Assembly (NCBI RefSeq): GCF_014648055.1
Contig: NZ_BMQJ01000008.1
Location: 124,001-188,000, forward strand
From: Streptosporangium pseudovulgare
GTDB taxonomy: Bacteria; Actinomycetota; Actinomycetes; Streptosporangiales; Streptosporangiaceae
Length of the DNA stretch: 64,000 bases
Reading direction: 5' to 3'
The notes under the pieces are model-generated. The model was not told the DNA's origin and searched no databases. It worked only from the letters and a program-made list of their open reading frames with translations. Within the stretch, counting starts at the first letter, position 1; each line of letters opens with the position of its first letter. This document shows, piece after piece, positions 1-8,142 of the stretch. The translations under genes and the position numbers were made by a program.

Positions 1-933
1 GTGGCGGAACTCGTCGGGCGTGCCGAACCGGGAGGTCGGCGCGTAGTAGGACGTCACCTGGTAGCCCCACGAGCCGCCGAACGGGTGCTCGGCCACCGGC
101 ATGAACTCCACGTGCGTGAACCCCAGGTCCACCACGTACTCGACCAGTTCGGTGGCCAGCTCCCGGTAGGACAGGCCCGGCCGCCACGACCCGAGGTGCA
201 CCTCGTAGACGCTCATCGGCTCCTTCACCGCGACGCGCTCGGCCCGGCGGCGCATCCACTCGGCGTCCTGCCACTCGTGGTACGAGGCGTCGACCACCGA
301 GGCCGTCGCGGGCGGCACCTCCGTGCGCCGGGCCATCGGGTCGGCCTTGGCGCGCCAGACGCTGTCGGCGCCCAGGACGGAGAACTTGTACCGCTCGCCC
401 TCTTCCAGCCCCGGGACGAACAGCTCCCACACCCCCGAGGAGCCCAGCGACCGCATCGGGTGGCCCGAGCCGTCCCAGTGGTTGAAGTCGCCGATCACCC
501 GGACGCCCCGCGCGTTCGGCGCCCACACGGCGAAGGCCACGCCGTCGGTGTCCTCGTGCCGCATCACCCGGGCGCCGAGCACCTCCCACAGCCGTTCGTG
601 GCGCCCCTCGCCGATCAGGTGCAGATCCACCTCGCCCAGCGTGGGCCAGTGCCGGTAGGGGTCGGACATCTCATGCGGCTCGGCCCCGGCGTAGGAGACC
701 CGGAACCGGTAGTCCGGGACCTTGTCCAGCCCGGGGATCGTCACCTCGAAGACCCCGTACGCCACGTGCTCCATGTCGTGGACCTGGTCGTCCAGCATGA
801 GCTGGACCTTCTGCGCCAGGGGGCGCAGCGCCCGGACCGTCACGCCTTTCGGCCCGGGATGCGCCCCGAGGATCGAATGCGGGTCGTGGTGTGCCCCTCC
901 CGCCAGGCGGTTCAGGTCCAGGTGCGCGTTCAT
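1..933 (-). CDS. glgB: 1,4-alpha-glucan branching enzyme, N-terminal part (cut by window edge)
   Basis: GlgB (GH13) forms alpha-1,6 branches in glycogen-like glucans. Only the first 311 codons are inside the window; the gene continues beyond base 1. The translation starts [20 protein letters not shown] and shows the N-terminal carbohydrate-binding module followed by the CBM48 region ([20 protein letters not shown] near residue 135). It then reaches the entry of the GH13 barrel ([12 protein letters not shown], then [20 protein letters not shown]). The catalytic Asp and Glu lie outside the window. The ATG is preceded by GGGAG at a good distance. In many actinomycetes glgB follows glgE-treS-mak directly; here the nearest gene upstream is a MarR regulator and mak is 18 kb away on the same strand, so it probably has its own promoter. 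Confidence 0.95.
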   Translation of the reverse strand, partial: MNAHLDLNRLAGGAHHDPHSILGAHPGPKGVTVRALRPLAQKVQLMLDDQVHDMEHVAYGVFEVTIPGLDKVPDYRFRVSYAGAEPHEMSDPYRHWPTLGEVDLHLIGEGRHERLWEVLGARVMRHEDTDGVAFAVWAPNARGVRVIGDFNHWDGSGHPMRSLGSSGVWELFVPGLEEGERYKFSVLGADSVWRAKADPMARRTEVPPATASVVDASYHEWQDAEWMRRRAERVAVKEPMSVYEVHLGSWRPGLSYRELATELVEYVVDLGFTHVEFMPVAEHPFGGSWGYQVTSYYAPTSRFGTPDEFRH

Positions 934-1304
934 GGATCACTCCCGTAGCTCGGTGTCCCCTACCCTGCCCTCCCCGGGCACCTCAACCCATGCCCGTGTC
1001 CGCTATCACCATGCGTGTCGGGTAAACGTGGGAGACGCAGGCGGGGAAGTCCGTTCGTCCGTTGCCGGCTGCCCACTGCCTGGTCGTAGCGTCCCACTCG
1101 GCGGACACCACCCGCAAAACCCGCCGCGCCCTTCCCGACGTCCACCGCGTACTTCCCGGTTTCCCGCCGCGCACTTCGCCATGTCGGCCGTCCGGAGGGG
1201 CGACGTCACCGAGGTGCGGCCGCCGCCGGAAGGTGCGGCCGTCGCCGGGAGGTGCGGTCGGCGCCGGGAGGTGCGGTCGGCGCCGGGAGGTGCGGTCGGC
1301 GCCC
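934..1304. other. Intergenic region upstream of glgB
   Basis: This 371-bp gap lies between the glgB start and the end of the MarR gene. No credible gene is present: the open frames are short and show no protein-like composition. It should contain the glgB promoter, but I see no convincing -35/-10 pair. Its half nearest the MarR gene is taken up by a 19-bp tandem repeat. Confidence 0.5.
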
Positions 1305-1306
1305 TC
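1212..1306. repeat. Five tandem copies of a 19-bp repeat
   Basis: Five head-to-tail 19-bp units begin at 1212, 1231, 1250, 1269 and 1288. The consensus is AGGTGCGGTCGGCGCCGGG. Units 3 and 4 are identical, unit 5 differs only in its last two bases, and units 1-2 carry small substitutions. The last unit runs into the stop codon of the MarR gene. Confidence 0.9.
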
Positions 1307-1787
1307 AGGCGGGGTCGGCGCAGTCGCCGGCCGCGGTCTCGATCCGGGCCGTCACCTGGGTCGACAGCCGTTCGAGCGCGGCGACCTGCTCGGGGGTGAG
1401 TCCCTCGAAGAACAGGCTCCGGACCGCCTCGACGTGCCCGGGGGCCGCGGCGGTGATGGCCTCGCGGCCGGCGTCGGTGAGCACGACGAATGCCCCCCGG
1501 CCGTCCTCGGGGCACTCCTCGCGGCTGATCAGGCCGCGGCGCTGCATCCGGGTCAGGTGGTGCGACAGGCGGCTCTGCTCCCACTGCAGCTCGCGCTGGA
1601 GCTCGAAGGGGCGCAACCGCCCGTCCGGGGTGTCGGTGAGCTCGACGAGCACCCCGTAGTCGGCCAGGGAGAGGCCGGAGTCGGCCTGCAGCTGCCGGTT
1701 GAGCAGGGCCGTCAGCTGCCCGTGCATCCGTATGTACGCCCGCCAGGCGCGCTGCTCCTCCTCGCGGAGCCATCTAGGGCTTTCCAT
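1305..1787 (-). CDS. MarR-family transcriptional regulator
   Basis: A 160-aa winged-helix repressor. The DNA-binding part is visible as LSLADYGVLVELTDTPDG (helices 2-3), then WEQSRLSHHLTRMQRRGLI (recognition helix) and the wing EDGRGAFVVLTDAGRE. The ATG at 1787 was chosen over one six codons upstream because GGGAGG sits just before it. A TAGGGT box (-10-like) lies at 1795-1800. The gene is divergent from the YceI gene, and three copies of one inverted repeat lie between them, so it most likely represses itself and the YceI/pirin genes. The inducer cannot be read from sequence; the neighbours suggest quinone or oxidative stress (inference). Confidence 0.88.
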   Translation of the reverse strand: MESPRWLREEEQRAWRAYIRMHGQLTALLNRQLQADSGLSLADYGVLVELTDTPDGRLRPFELQRELQWEQSRLSHHLTRMQRRGLISREECPEDGRGAFVVLTDAGREAITAAAPGHVEAVRSLFFEGLTPEQVAALERLSTQVTARIETAAGDCADPA

Positions 1788-1809
1788 GCCTCCCACCCTA
1801 CCCAAGTGG

Positions 1810-1880
1810 ATGACACGTCATTGGAATTGCGGAATGGATGACGTGTCATGTACGTTGTGGGCGTGTGAATGACACGTCAT
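1810..1880. promoter_or_regulatory. Three copies of an ATGAC-N2-GTCAT operator in the marR/yceI divergent promoter
   Basis: ATGACACGTCAT occurs at 1810-1821 and 1869-1880, and its complement ATGACGTGTCAT at 1838-1849. Each has perfect 5-bp arms around two bases. Site 1 lies directly upstream of the TAGGGT box of the MarR gene. Site 2 lies between TTGCGG (1827-1832) and TACGTT (1851-1856), a plausible promoter for the YceI gene with an 18-bp spacer. Site 3 lies downstream of that promoter's likely start point. The arrangement fits repression of both directions. Confidence 0.8.
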
Positions 1881-1913
1881 CCAACCGGATGGCAGATCGC
1901 GAAGGAGAGCGTC

Positions 1914-2474
1914 ATGACCGTCACCGCCACCGAGTTCGCCAAGCTCACCGGCACCTACACCATCGACCCGGCCCACACCCGCATCGGGTTCGTCGCCCGG
2001 CACGCGATGGTGACGAAGGTCCGCGGCGCGTTCAACGAGTTCGAGGGCACCGCCGTCATCAACGGCGACGACCCGGCCGCCTCGTCCGCCAGGGTCGTCA
2101 TCAAGGCCGCCAGCATCGACACCCGCAACGCCCAGCGCGACGAGCACCTGCGCGGCAACGACTTCCTGGCCATGGACGACCACCCGGAGATCACCTTCGT
2201 CTCCACCGCCGTCCGCCAGACCGGCGAGACCGAGTTCGACCTGACCGGCGACCTCACCATCAAGGGCGTCACCAACCAGGTGACGATCCCCTTCACCTAC
2301 GAGGGCACGGCGGCCGACCCGTTCGGCAACCTGCGCGTCGGCTTCGAGGGCTCCGTGACGATCAACCGCAAGGACTACGGCGTCACCTGGAACGCCGCCC
2401 TGGAGACCGGCGGCGTGCTGGTCGGCGAGAAGATCGTCCTGGAGTTCGAGGTCTCCGCGATCAAGAACGCCTGA
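1914..2474 (+). CDS. YceI-family protein
   Basis: A 186-aa lipocalin-like YceI protein. Family members form a barrel that binds isoprenoid quinones or other long lipids. The family opening is seen in LTGTYTIDPAHTRIGFVARH, followed by VRGAFNEFEGT, HPEITFVST and the closing strand KDYGVTWNAALETGGVLVG. There is no signal peptide, so this is a cytoplasmic type, unlike periplasmic E. coli YceI. The ATG at 1914 follows AAGGAGAG. The operator cluster directly upstream suggests control by the divergent MarR protein, and the pirin gene 176 bp downstream may share the transcript. Confidence 0.92.
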   Translation: MTVTATEFAKLTGTYTIDPAHTRIGFVARHAMVTKVRGAFNEFEGTAVINGDDPAASSARVVIKAASIDTRNAQRDEHLRGNDFLAMDDHPEITFVSTAVRQTGETEFDLTGDLTIKGVTNQVTIPFTYEGTAADPFGNLRVGFEGSVTINRKDYGVTWNAALETGGVLVGEKIVLEFEVSAIKNA

Positions 2475-2650
2475 CGACCCGGCGCCCCGGAGCACCCCCC
2501 CACCGCCCGCCGCACCCCGGCGGGCCGTCGAGGACCGGTGCGCTCCGTGCCGCCCGGCGTACGGGTGCCCCGGAGAACCGCGCGGCGCCCGCCGTACCCC
2601 ACCGAATCGTCCGAGATCAGCAGCACACTCCGTCCCGGAAAGGGGAAACC

Positions 2651-3418
2651 ATGACCACCACCCTGCCCACCCCGGCCGTGGACATCCGCCGCGCCGACGA
2701 GCGGTTCGCCACCAAGATCAGCTGGCTGGACTCCAAGCACTCGTTCTCCTTCGGCGGCCACTACGACGACGCCAACACCCACCACGGGGTGCTGCTGGTC
2801 AACAACGACGACATCGTGCGCCCGGGCACCGGGTTCGACACTCACCCGCACCGCGACATGGAGATCGTCACCTGGGTGCTGCGCGGCTCCCTCGTCCACC
2901 AGGACTCCGAGGGGCACAACGGCGTCATCTACCCGGGGCTGGCCCAGCGGATGAGCGCGGGCACCGGCATCCTGCACTCGGAGAAGAACGACTCCTGGCG
3001 GCTCTCCGGCGACGTCCACGACGAGCCGGTCCACTTCGTGCAGATGTGGGTGGTGCCCGACGAGCCGGGAATCGTCCCCGGCTACGAGCAGCTGGAGATC
3101 GAGAGCGAGCTGCTGGCCGGCGGCCTGGTTCCGGTCGCCTCGGGCATGCCCCAGCACGACGGCGCCTCGGCCATCCGCATCAAGAACCGCTACGCCGCCC
3201 TGCACGCCGCCCGCCTGGAGCCCGGCCGGAGCGTCGAGCTCCCCGAGGCGCCGTTCCTGCACCTGTTCGTGCCCAGGGGCACGGTCACCCTTGAGGGCGC
3301 CGGCACCCTCGGCGAGGGCGACGCCGTCCGCTTCACCGCGACCGGCGGGCAGCGGGTCACGGCCGTGGAGCCCGCCGAGATCCTGGTGTGGGAGATGCAC
3401 GCGGCCCTCGCCGCCTGA
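2651..3418 (+). CDS. Pirin-family protein
   Basis: A 255-aa bicupin. The N-terminal cupin carries the metal-binding pattern: GFDTHPHRDMEIVTWVLRG supplies the His pair and GTGILHSEKN supplies the later His and Glu. Pirins bind Fe(II); some have quercetin 2,3-dioxygenase activity and others act as redox-sensing partners. The ATG follows AAAGGGGAAA. The gene lies between the YceI and GNAT genes on the same strand. A second, more distant pirin follows 0.5 kb downstream. The substrate is unknown. Confidence 0.92.
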   Translation: MTTTLPTPAVDIRRADERFATKISWLDSKHSFSFGGHYDDANTHHGVLLVNNDDIVRPGTGFDTHPHRDMEIVTWVLRGSLVHQDSEGHNGVIYPGLAQRMSAGTGILHSEKNDSWRLSGDVHDEPVHFVQMWVVPDEPGIVPGYEQLEIESELLAGGLVPVASGMPQHDGASAIRIKNRYAALHAARLEPGRSVELPEAPFLHLFVPRGTVTLEGAGTLGEGDAVRFTATGGQRVTAVEPAEILVWEMHAALAA

Positions 3419-3445
3419 GCCGCCTGAGCCGCCTGAGTGGCCTGA
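3409..3445. repeat. Short 9-bp tandem repeat over the pirin stop codon
   Basis: GCCGCCTGA-type units are repeated three times, with a fourth diverged copy (GTGGCCTGA), across the end of the pirin gene. This produces several in-frame TGA codons in a row. It is the same kind of short tandem expansion at a gene end seen elsewhere in the window. Confidence 0.6.
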
Positions 3446-3487
3446 ACGGCCGAACGAGATGATGAGCGAACACCGAGCAGGGGAGCC

Positions 3488-3850
3488 GTGAACGTCGTGA
3501 ACATGGAGCAGACAGAGCCACGCGTCGTCGACGACCCCGAGGCGAGCCGCTTCGAGGTCGTCGTGGACGGGGAGGTCGCCGGGTTCGCCGAATACCGGCG
3601 GGCCGGGGACAGGCGGTCCTTCACCCACACGGAGGTGGACCCGCGCTTCGAAGGGCGCGGCCTGGGTTCGATCCTGGTGCGCGGCGCCCTCGACGCCACC
3701 CGCGCCGCCGGGCTGTCGGTGCTGCCGTTCTGCCCCTTCGTCCGCCGCTACATCGAGCGCCACCCGGACTACCTGGACCTCGTGCCCGGGAACCAGCGGG
3801 CCCGCTTCGGCCTCCCCGCCGATGAGCCGGACCGGCCGGCCGCGCCGTAA
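3488..3850 (+). CDS. GNAT-family N-acetyltransferase (small YjdJ-like type)
   Basis: A 120-aa minimal GNAT domain. The acetyl-CoA pyrophosphate loop is seen in FEGRGLGSILVRGALDATRA, preceded by THTEVDPR and followed by LPFCPFVRRYIERHPDY, which is characteristic of the small COG2388-type acetyltransferases. The GTG start follows AGGGGAG; an in-frame ATG seven codons later is possible. The acceptor substrate is unknown. It sits between two pirin genes and may be co-transcribed with the first. Confidence 0.85.
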   Translation: MNVVNMEQTEPRVVDDPEASRFEVVVDGEVAGFAEYRRAGDRRSFTHTEVDPRFEGRGLGSILVRGALDATRAAGLSVLPFCPFVRRYIERHPDYLDLVPGNQRARFGLPADEPDRPAAP

Positions 3851-3957
3851 GGTTCGGCCCGTGACCTCCTCCCGGTGCCGGGACGGAGGACCCCGCGCCG
3901 ACGCGCGGATCCCCGCCCCGGCACCGGTTCCCACAGCTGGAAGGACTGGAGCCTGAG

Positions 3958-4947
3958 ATGAGCGATCCCGGTCGAGACACGGAACAGGCGGTGTACGGCT
4001 GCGCGGTCGCCGAAGTGCCCGAGCCGGAGAGCGTCCTCCTCCCCGGGCACGACGTGCCGCTGGGCCGCTACACCACGGTGCGGCGGCTGCTGCCGCAGCG
4101 TCCGCGCCGCATGGTGGGCGCCTGGTGCTTCGTCGACCACTTCGGCCCGGACGACGTCGCCGGCCGGCCCGGCATGCAGATCGCGCCGCACCCGCACACC
4201 GGCCTGCAGACCGTCACCTGGCTGGTCGAGGGCGAGATCATGCACCGCGACAGCCTCGGCAGCGCCCAGCCGATCACGCCGGGACAGCTCAACCTGATGA
4301 CGGCGGGTCACGGCATCGCCCACTCCGAGCAGTCGCCGCCGGACCACCCGCCGGTCATGCACGGGCTCCAGCTGTGGATCGCGCTGCCGGAGGACGCCCG
4401 CCACGGCGAGGCCCGCTTCGAGCACCACCCCGCCCTGCCGACGCTGCGCGACGGAGACGCGACCGTCACCGTCGTGGCGGGCGAACTGGGCGGTGTACGG
4501 TCACCCGCGCGGGTGCACAGCCCGCTGGTCGGCGCGGAGGTGCTGCTGCCCACCGGCGGACGGCACCGGCTCCCGCTGGACCCGGCGTTCGAGAACGCCG
4601 TCCTGGTCATGTCCGGCGCCGTGACCGTCGCCGGCACGGCCCTTACGCCCGGCTCGCTGCTGTATCTCGGGCAGGGCCGCTCCGAGGTCTCCATCGAGGC
4701 CGCCGAGGCCGCCGGGGAGACCAGGCTGTTCCTGCTCGGCGGCGAGCCGTTCGAGGAGCCGCTGGTGATGTGGTGGAACTTCGTGGGACGCACCCACGAG
4801 GAGATCGTCCGGGCCCGCGACGAGTGGATGCGGGGCGACCGCCGCTTCGGCACGGTGGGCGGCTGCGACGAGGACCCGCTCCCGGCGCCCGTGATGCCCA
4901 CCGTCCGGCTCAAGGCCCGGGACCGCCACGGCCGCACCGCCGGCTGA
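3958..4947 (+). CDS. Pirin-family protein (long form)
   Basis: A 329-aa bicupin, longer than the first pirin and only distantly similar to it. The metal site is visible in APHPHTGLQTVTWLVEGEIM and the later His-Glu in GHGIAHSEQSP. The C-terminal cupin (pirin_C) ends with PLVMWWNFVGRTHEEIVRAR, a motif typical of this subgroup. The likely ATG at 3958 has only a weak Shine-Dalgarno (TGGAG). A hairpin terminator follows. Two pirins with YceI and MarR suggest a redox or quinone-stress locus (inference). Confidence 0.92.
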   Translation: MSDPGRDTEQAVYGCAVAEVPEPESVLLPGHDVPLGRYTTVRRLLPQRPRRMVGAWCFVDHFGPDDVAGRPGMQIAPHPHTGLQTVTWLVEGEIMHRDSLGSAQPITPGQLNLMTAGHGIAHSEQSPPDHPPVMHGLQLWIALPEDARHGEARFEHHPALPTLRDGDATVTVVAGELGGVRSPARVHSPLVGAEVLLPTGGRHRLPLDPAFENAVLVMSGAVTVAGTALTPGSLLYLGQGRSEVSIEAAEAAGETRLFLLGGEPFEEPLVMWWNFVGRTHEEIVRARDEWMRGDRRFGTVGGCDEDPLPAPVMPTVRLKARDRHGRTAG

Positions 4948-4955
4948 CGCACCGA

Positions 4956-4986
4956 GGCGGCTCCCGCCGTCTCGGTGGGAGCCGCC
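4956..4986. terminator. Hairpin between convergent pirin and amine-oxidase-like genes
   Basis: GGCGGCTCCC (4956-4965) pairs perfectly with GGGAGCCGCC (4977-4986) around an 11-nt loop. It lies just after the pirin stop and 40 bp from the stop of the convergent gene, so it may serve both. Confidence 0.7.
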
Positions 4987-5025
4987 CGGTTCACCGGAAA
5001 GTCCACGGGACGGCGGAGATCCGGC

Positions 5026-6342
5026 TCAGTAGGGGTTCTTGGCCGTCACGTCGCGGGGTGTGATGCGGAACCCCTGCCAGTGGGTCGGCATGGTGTCGCC
5101 GTCCTCGTCACGGGCGACGTGGTGGAAGTCGACGTTGACCCAGACCACCGGGTCGGTGATCCGCTCCCCGTTGACGTAGCGGTCCACGGACGTGGCGCAG
5201 CCGGGCGAGGGGTTGGTGGTCGCCAGCCGCTCGCAGGCGCGGTACTGGGTCACGTAGAGGTCGGCCTGGGTGAACTTCTCGTTCGCCGGGCCGCGGTACT
5301 GGGAGCTCTCGGAGTTGTTGATCTCCCAGGAGACGGGATGGCCGTCGGCGTTGCGGACCCGGGGATCGACCACGCGCCACCAGCGCATCGGGCTGTTGAC
5401 GGCCTTGCCCTCCCGGGTGAACGTGGTGTGGGAGATCTTCCGCTTGGCCGTTCCGGACCCCGAGAAGTCGTACTGCTCGACGACGTCGTCCTGCTTGCCC
5501 TGGATGTCGAAGTCGAGGCGCCAGAAGATGTTGTGGCTGTGGCTCTCCTCGAACGTCGCGCGGCCCACCCCGATGGGCCAGCCGTGCTCGGGGGTGGTGG
5601 TGAACCCCGACAGCGCGCCGGTCGCGCCCACCCGCGGGGTGATCGCGCCGTCGTCGGAGAAGCCCCACTCGACGAGGTAGGTGTACCAGCCGACCTGGAA
5701 GGCGGCGAACACCACCAGCTCGCGCCCCTGGGCCGTCCTGGCCGGCTCGCCGTCGCCGCCCTTCAGGTAGGCGTGGCCACGCGGCCGGGTCGTCACGCAG
5801 ACGAACTGCCCGCGCCGCGCGCCGCCGGGGCAGTCGACGGCCTGCAACGGGATGGCGGTGGCGCCGAGGGCGCCGATGTCGTGGTAGCGCGGGGTGCCGC
5901 TGTCGTAGGGCACGTGGATCTGGGCCAGCGCGGCGGTGCGCAGCACGCTGACCGCCCGGTTGCCCCGGGGGGTGTAGACGACCTTGGTCAGCGTCAGCCC
6001 CTCGACGTTGCGCATCTCCCAGCACATCTGCCAGCGCGCGCCGTTCGGCATGGCCTGGTCGATCCGGTACGGCGTGCCGCACGGCGCGGCCGGCGCCTGC
6101 GGGGCGGCCGCCGCCTGCGCGCCGGTCCGCCATCCGGTGCCGGGAAGCAGCGCGAGGGGGAGCAGGAGCGCCCCGAGCACGCCGAACCGGAACGTCCGCC
6201 GGGACGGAACCCGCGGCTTCCACCGGAGTGGTGACCGGGCCGCCGCGCGGGTGGGAAACCGGGCCGCCGCGCGGGCGAGAAGCCGGGGTGCCGAGCGGGT
6301 GAGGACACGGGGGAGGGCCGGGGGGAGGGGCACGGTCACCAT
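5026..6342 (-). CDS. Secreted copper amine oxidase catalytic domain (D4-like) as a separate protein
   Basis: A 438-aa secreted protein. A long basic N-terminus and the hydrophobic stretch FGVLGALLLPLALLP precede GAQAAAA, a likely cleavage site. The rest matches the catalytic D4 domain of copper/TPQ amine oxidases. The catalytic-base region is YHDIGALG (Asp155), the cofactor region is VGWYTYLVEW (Tyr220), two copper His are in ESHSHNIFW (268, 270), and the third is in DFHHVARDEDG (407/408). The Tyr-to-His spacing of 48 is close to that of known enzymes. The usual Asn-Tyr-Asp/Glu cofactor motif reads Trp-Tyr-Thr here. The N-terminal D2/D3 domains are missing but appear to be encoded by the upstream gene, which this ATG overlaps by 7 nt (ATGGTGA). 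Activity is uncertain. Confidence 0.82.
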   Translation of the reverse strand: MVTVPLPPALPRVLTRSAPRLLARAAARFPTRAAARSPLRWKPRVPSRRTFRFGVLGALLLPLALLPGTGWRTGAQAAAAPQAPAAPCGTPYRIDQAMPNGARWQMCWEMRNVEGLTLTKVVYTPRGNRAVSVLRTAALAQIHVPYDSGTPRYHDIGALGATAIPLQAVDCPGGARRGQFVCVTTRPRGHAYLKGGDGEPARTAQGRELVVFAAFQVGWYTYLVEWGFSDDGAITPRVGATGALSGFTTTPEHGWPIGVGRATFEESHSHNIFWRLDFDIQGKQDDVVEQYDFSGSGTAKRKISHTTFTREGKAVNSPMRWWRVVDPRVRNADGHPVSWEINNSESSQYRGPANEKFTQADLYVTQYRACERLATTNPSPGCATSVDRYVNGERITDPVVWVNVDFHHVARDEDGDTMPTHWQGFRITPRDVTAKNPY

Positions 6343-7016
6343 TCCAGGGTGTAGATCTTCTTGGCGGACAGGTCGACGACGATCCGGCTGGTGTCCAGCC
6401 AGGTGCCGTCGGGAAGCCGGACGAACAGCCGCACGCACCGATGCGTCCCGCACTGCGCGGCCCCGCCGGCCTCCTCCTGAGCCGGGGTGAAGATCAGCCC
6501 CCGCACCCCCAGGTCGGACGGCGACCGCAGCTCACGGCCGCCCGCCCGGGTGAAGGACTGCCGTACGGCCGGGCCGTACCGGGGGTCGGCCAGCAGCAGA
6601 CCGACGGCCCGTGACTCCTCGACCTTGGAGGGAGGCGGCTGCACACCCTCCTTCACCGTCTCCTCCACGACCTTCCGCAGGCCGAGGTCCACCTTCCGCA
6701 CGATGAGCCGGTCGGAGCCGTAGTCGTACAGGTAGGCGTCGGCCTGTCGTCGCTCCTCGGCGTCCTTGTCGTCGTCGCGTTCGACGTAGAGCAGATCGAC
6801 CCGGCCGGCGGCCATGTGCGCCCGCGAGCCGGCCGACGCCACCGCGCTCGCCAGCGCGACCTCCTGGCTGGTCAGCGGGTCTCCGGGGGCGGGTGGCCGC
6901 ACCGCCGTCCGCGCGGCCTGCGACCCCTGCTCGCCGGGCAGGAACAGCACCGCCGCCACCGCGGCGGACACCACCCCCGCGGCGGCGATCGCCACGGTGG
7001 TCCGTCGTCGTCCCAT
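6336..7016 (-). CDS. Secreted or membrane-anchored protein resembling copper amine oxidase N-terminal domains
   Basis: A 226-aa protein with a basic start and one hydrophobic segment (AIAAAGVVSAAVAAVLFLP, residues 10-28) acting as signal or anchor. The remainder resembles the D2 and D3 domains that precede the catalytic domain in copper amine oxidases. DPLTSQEVALASAVASAG (46-63) is like the D2 entry. AYLYDYGSDRLIVRKVDL (94-111) is like its strands. EGVQPPPSKVEESRAVGLLL then DPRYGPAVRQ is like D3. The ATG at 7016 follows AAGAAGG. The stop overlaps the start of the catalytic-domain gene, so the two are probably translated together. The family assignment is my reading of motifs and needs a profile search. 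Confidence 0.6.
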   Translation of the reverse strand: MGRRRTTVAIAAAGVVSAAVAAVLFLPGEQGSQAARTAVRPPAPGDPLTSQEVALASAVASAGSRAHMAAGRVDLLYVERDDDKDAEERRQADAYLYDYGSDRLIVRKVDLGLRKVVEETVKEGVQPPPSKVEESRAVGLLLADPRYGPAVRQSFTRAGGRELRSPSDLGVRGLIFTPAQEEAGGAAQCGTHRCVRLFVRLPDGTWLDTSRIVVDLSAKKIYTLEW

Positions 7017-7380
7017 GAGTGCCTTCTTTGCAGATTGTTGACCTGTAACTGCGGAGGGTAATCGATTCGGCGCTTTCGGTCGGGCCGGACGGCGCATTGT
7101 CCTGTTGATCGGTATTGCTTGTTTCGCACGTTCGGCGGCTTTCGCCCCCGCTCTCTTACGCCCCCGCTCTCCTTCGCCCCCGGCCTCCTTCGCCCCCGGC
7201 CTCTTTCATCCACCGCTCTCTTCCGCATGGTCCGCCGCTTTCCGCCCGGCGACCATGACCGGACGCGTTACGTCTCCCGTCCTGGCGAACACCGGAGGAA
7301 CGGGCCACGGGGGAGCGGGTCGCGGAGGATCGGTGGCGGGCCCTGCGGGCGGATAACCGGTTGGCGGCGGGCCGTGGCCG
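7017..7380. other. Divergent intergenic region (amine-oxidase pair / methyltransferase)
   Basis: This 364-bp region separates two divergent genes and should contain both promoters. It includes an unusually T/C-rich stretch (about 7140-7215) with repeated CTCTTTCGCCCCCG-like units. I see no gene and no clear operator. Confidence 0.45.
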
Positions 7381-8142
7381 GTGAATACTTCCCGGATGTT
7401 CTCCGACGCTGACGCCGCCGCCCTGTACGACCTGATGTATCCCTGGGACGTCGCCCGGTATCCCTCCGACGCCTTCCACCACGACCTCGTGATGGCCGCC
7501 GACGCCGTACTGGACGTCGGCTGCGGCACGGGCTCGATGCTGCACCACGCCCGGGAGTGCGGCCATTCCGGGCGGCTCGCCGGGATCGACCCGGACCGGG
7601 CCGCGCTGGAGCGGGCCCGTCGCCGGACCGACATCGAGTGGCACGAGGGCACCGCCGCCGACGTCTCCTGGGACCGGGAGTTCGACCTCGCGACGATGGT
7701 GAGCAACGCGTTCCAGTGCCTCGTGGGCGACGACGAGCTGCGCGCGTCGCTGGTCGCGATCCGTACGGCGCTGCGTGACGGCGGCCGGTTCGCGTTCGAG
7801 ACGCGCCACCCGCAGGCGCGGGCGTGGGAGACCTGGACCCCCGGCAACCCCGATGACGGCAACGCCGCCGATGTCGTGGACGCCTCCGGCCGCGTCCTGC
7901 GCGTGTGGCACGAGGTCGAGTTGGTCATCGGTGACGTCGTGACGTTCACCGAGACGACCGCCGAGCCGGACGGCGCCGTCCTGCGCGTCGACCGGACGAG
8001 CCTGCGCTTCCTGGACGTGCCCGCGCTGAACGCCTTCCTGGCCGAGGCGGGCTTCGCCGTCGAGGGGCAGTACGGCGACTGGTTCCGCGGTCCCGTCACC
8101 GACGCCAGCCAAGTGATCGTCACCATCGCCCGCCGGACCTGA
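7381..8142 (+). CDS. Class I SAM-dependent methyltransferase
   Basis: A Rossmann-fold methyltransferase of about 250 aa. Motif I is VLDVGCGTGSMLHHARE, followed by the acidic strand end LAGIDPDRAALERAR and motif IV (FDLATMVSNAFQ). The C-terminal half has no domain that reveals a substrate. Start choice is uncertain: GTG at 7381 or ATG at 7396, neither with a good ribosome-binding site. It appears to be a single-gene unit. Confidence 0.85.
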   Translation: MNTSRMFSDADAAALYDLMYPWDVARYPSDAFHHDLVMAADAVLDVGCGTGSMLHHARECGHSGRLAGIDPDRAALERARRRTDIEWHEGTAADVSWDREFDLATMVSNAFQCLVGDDELRASLVAIRTALRDGGRFAFETRHPQARAWETWTPGNPDDGNAADVVDASGRVLRVWHEVELVIGDVVTFTETTAEPDGAVLRVDRTSLRFLDVPALNAFLAEAGFAVEGQYGDWFRGPVTDASQVIVTIARRT

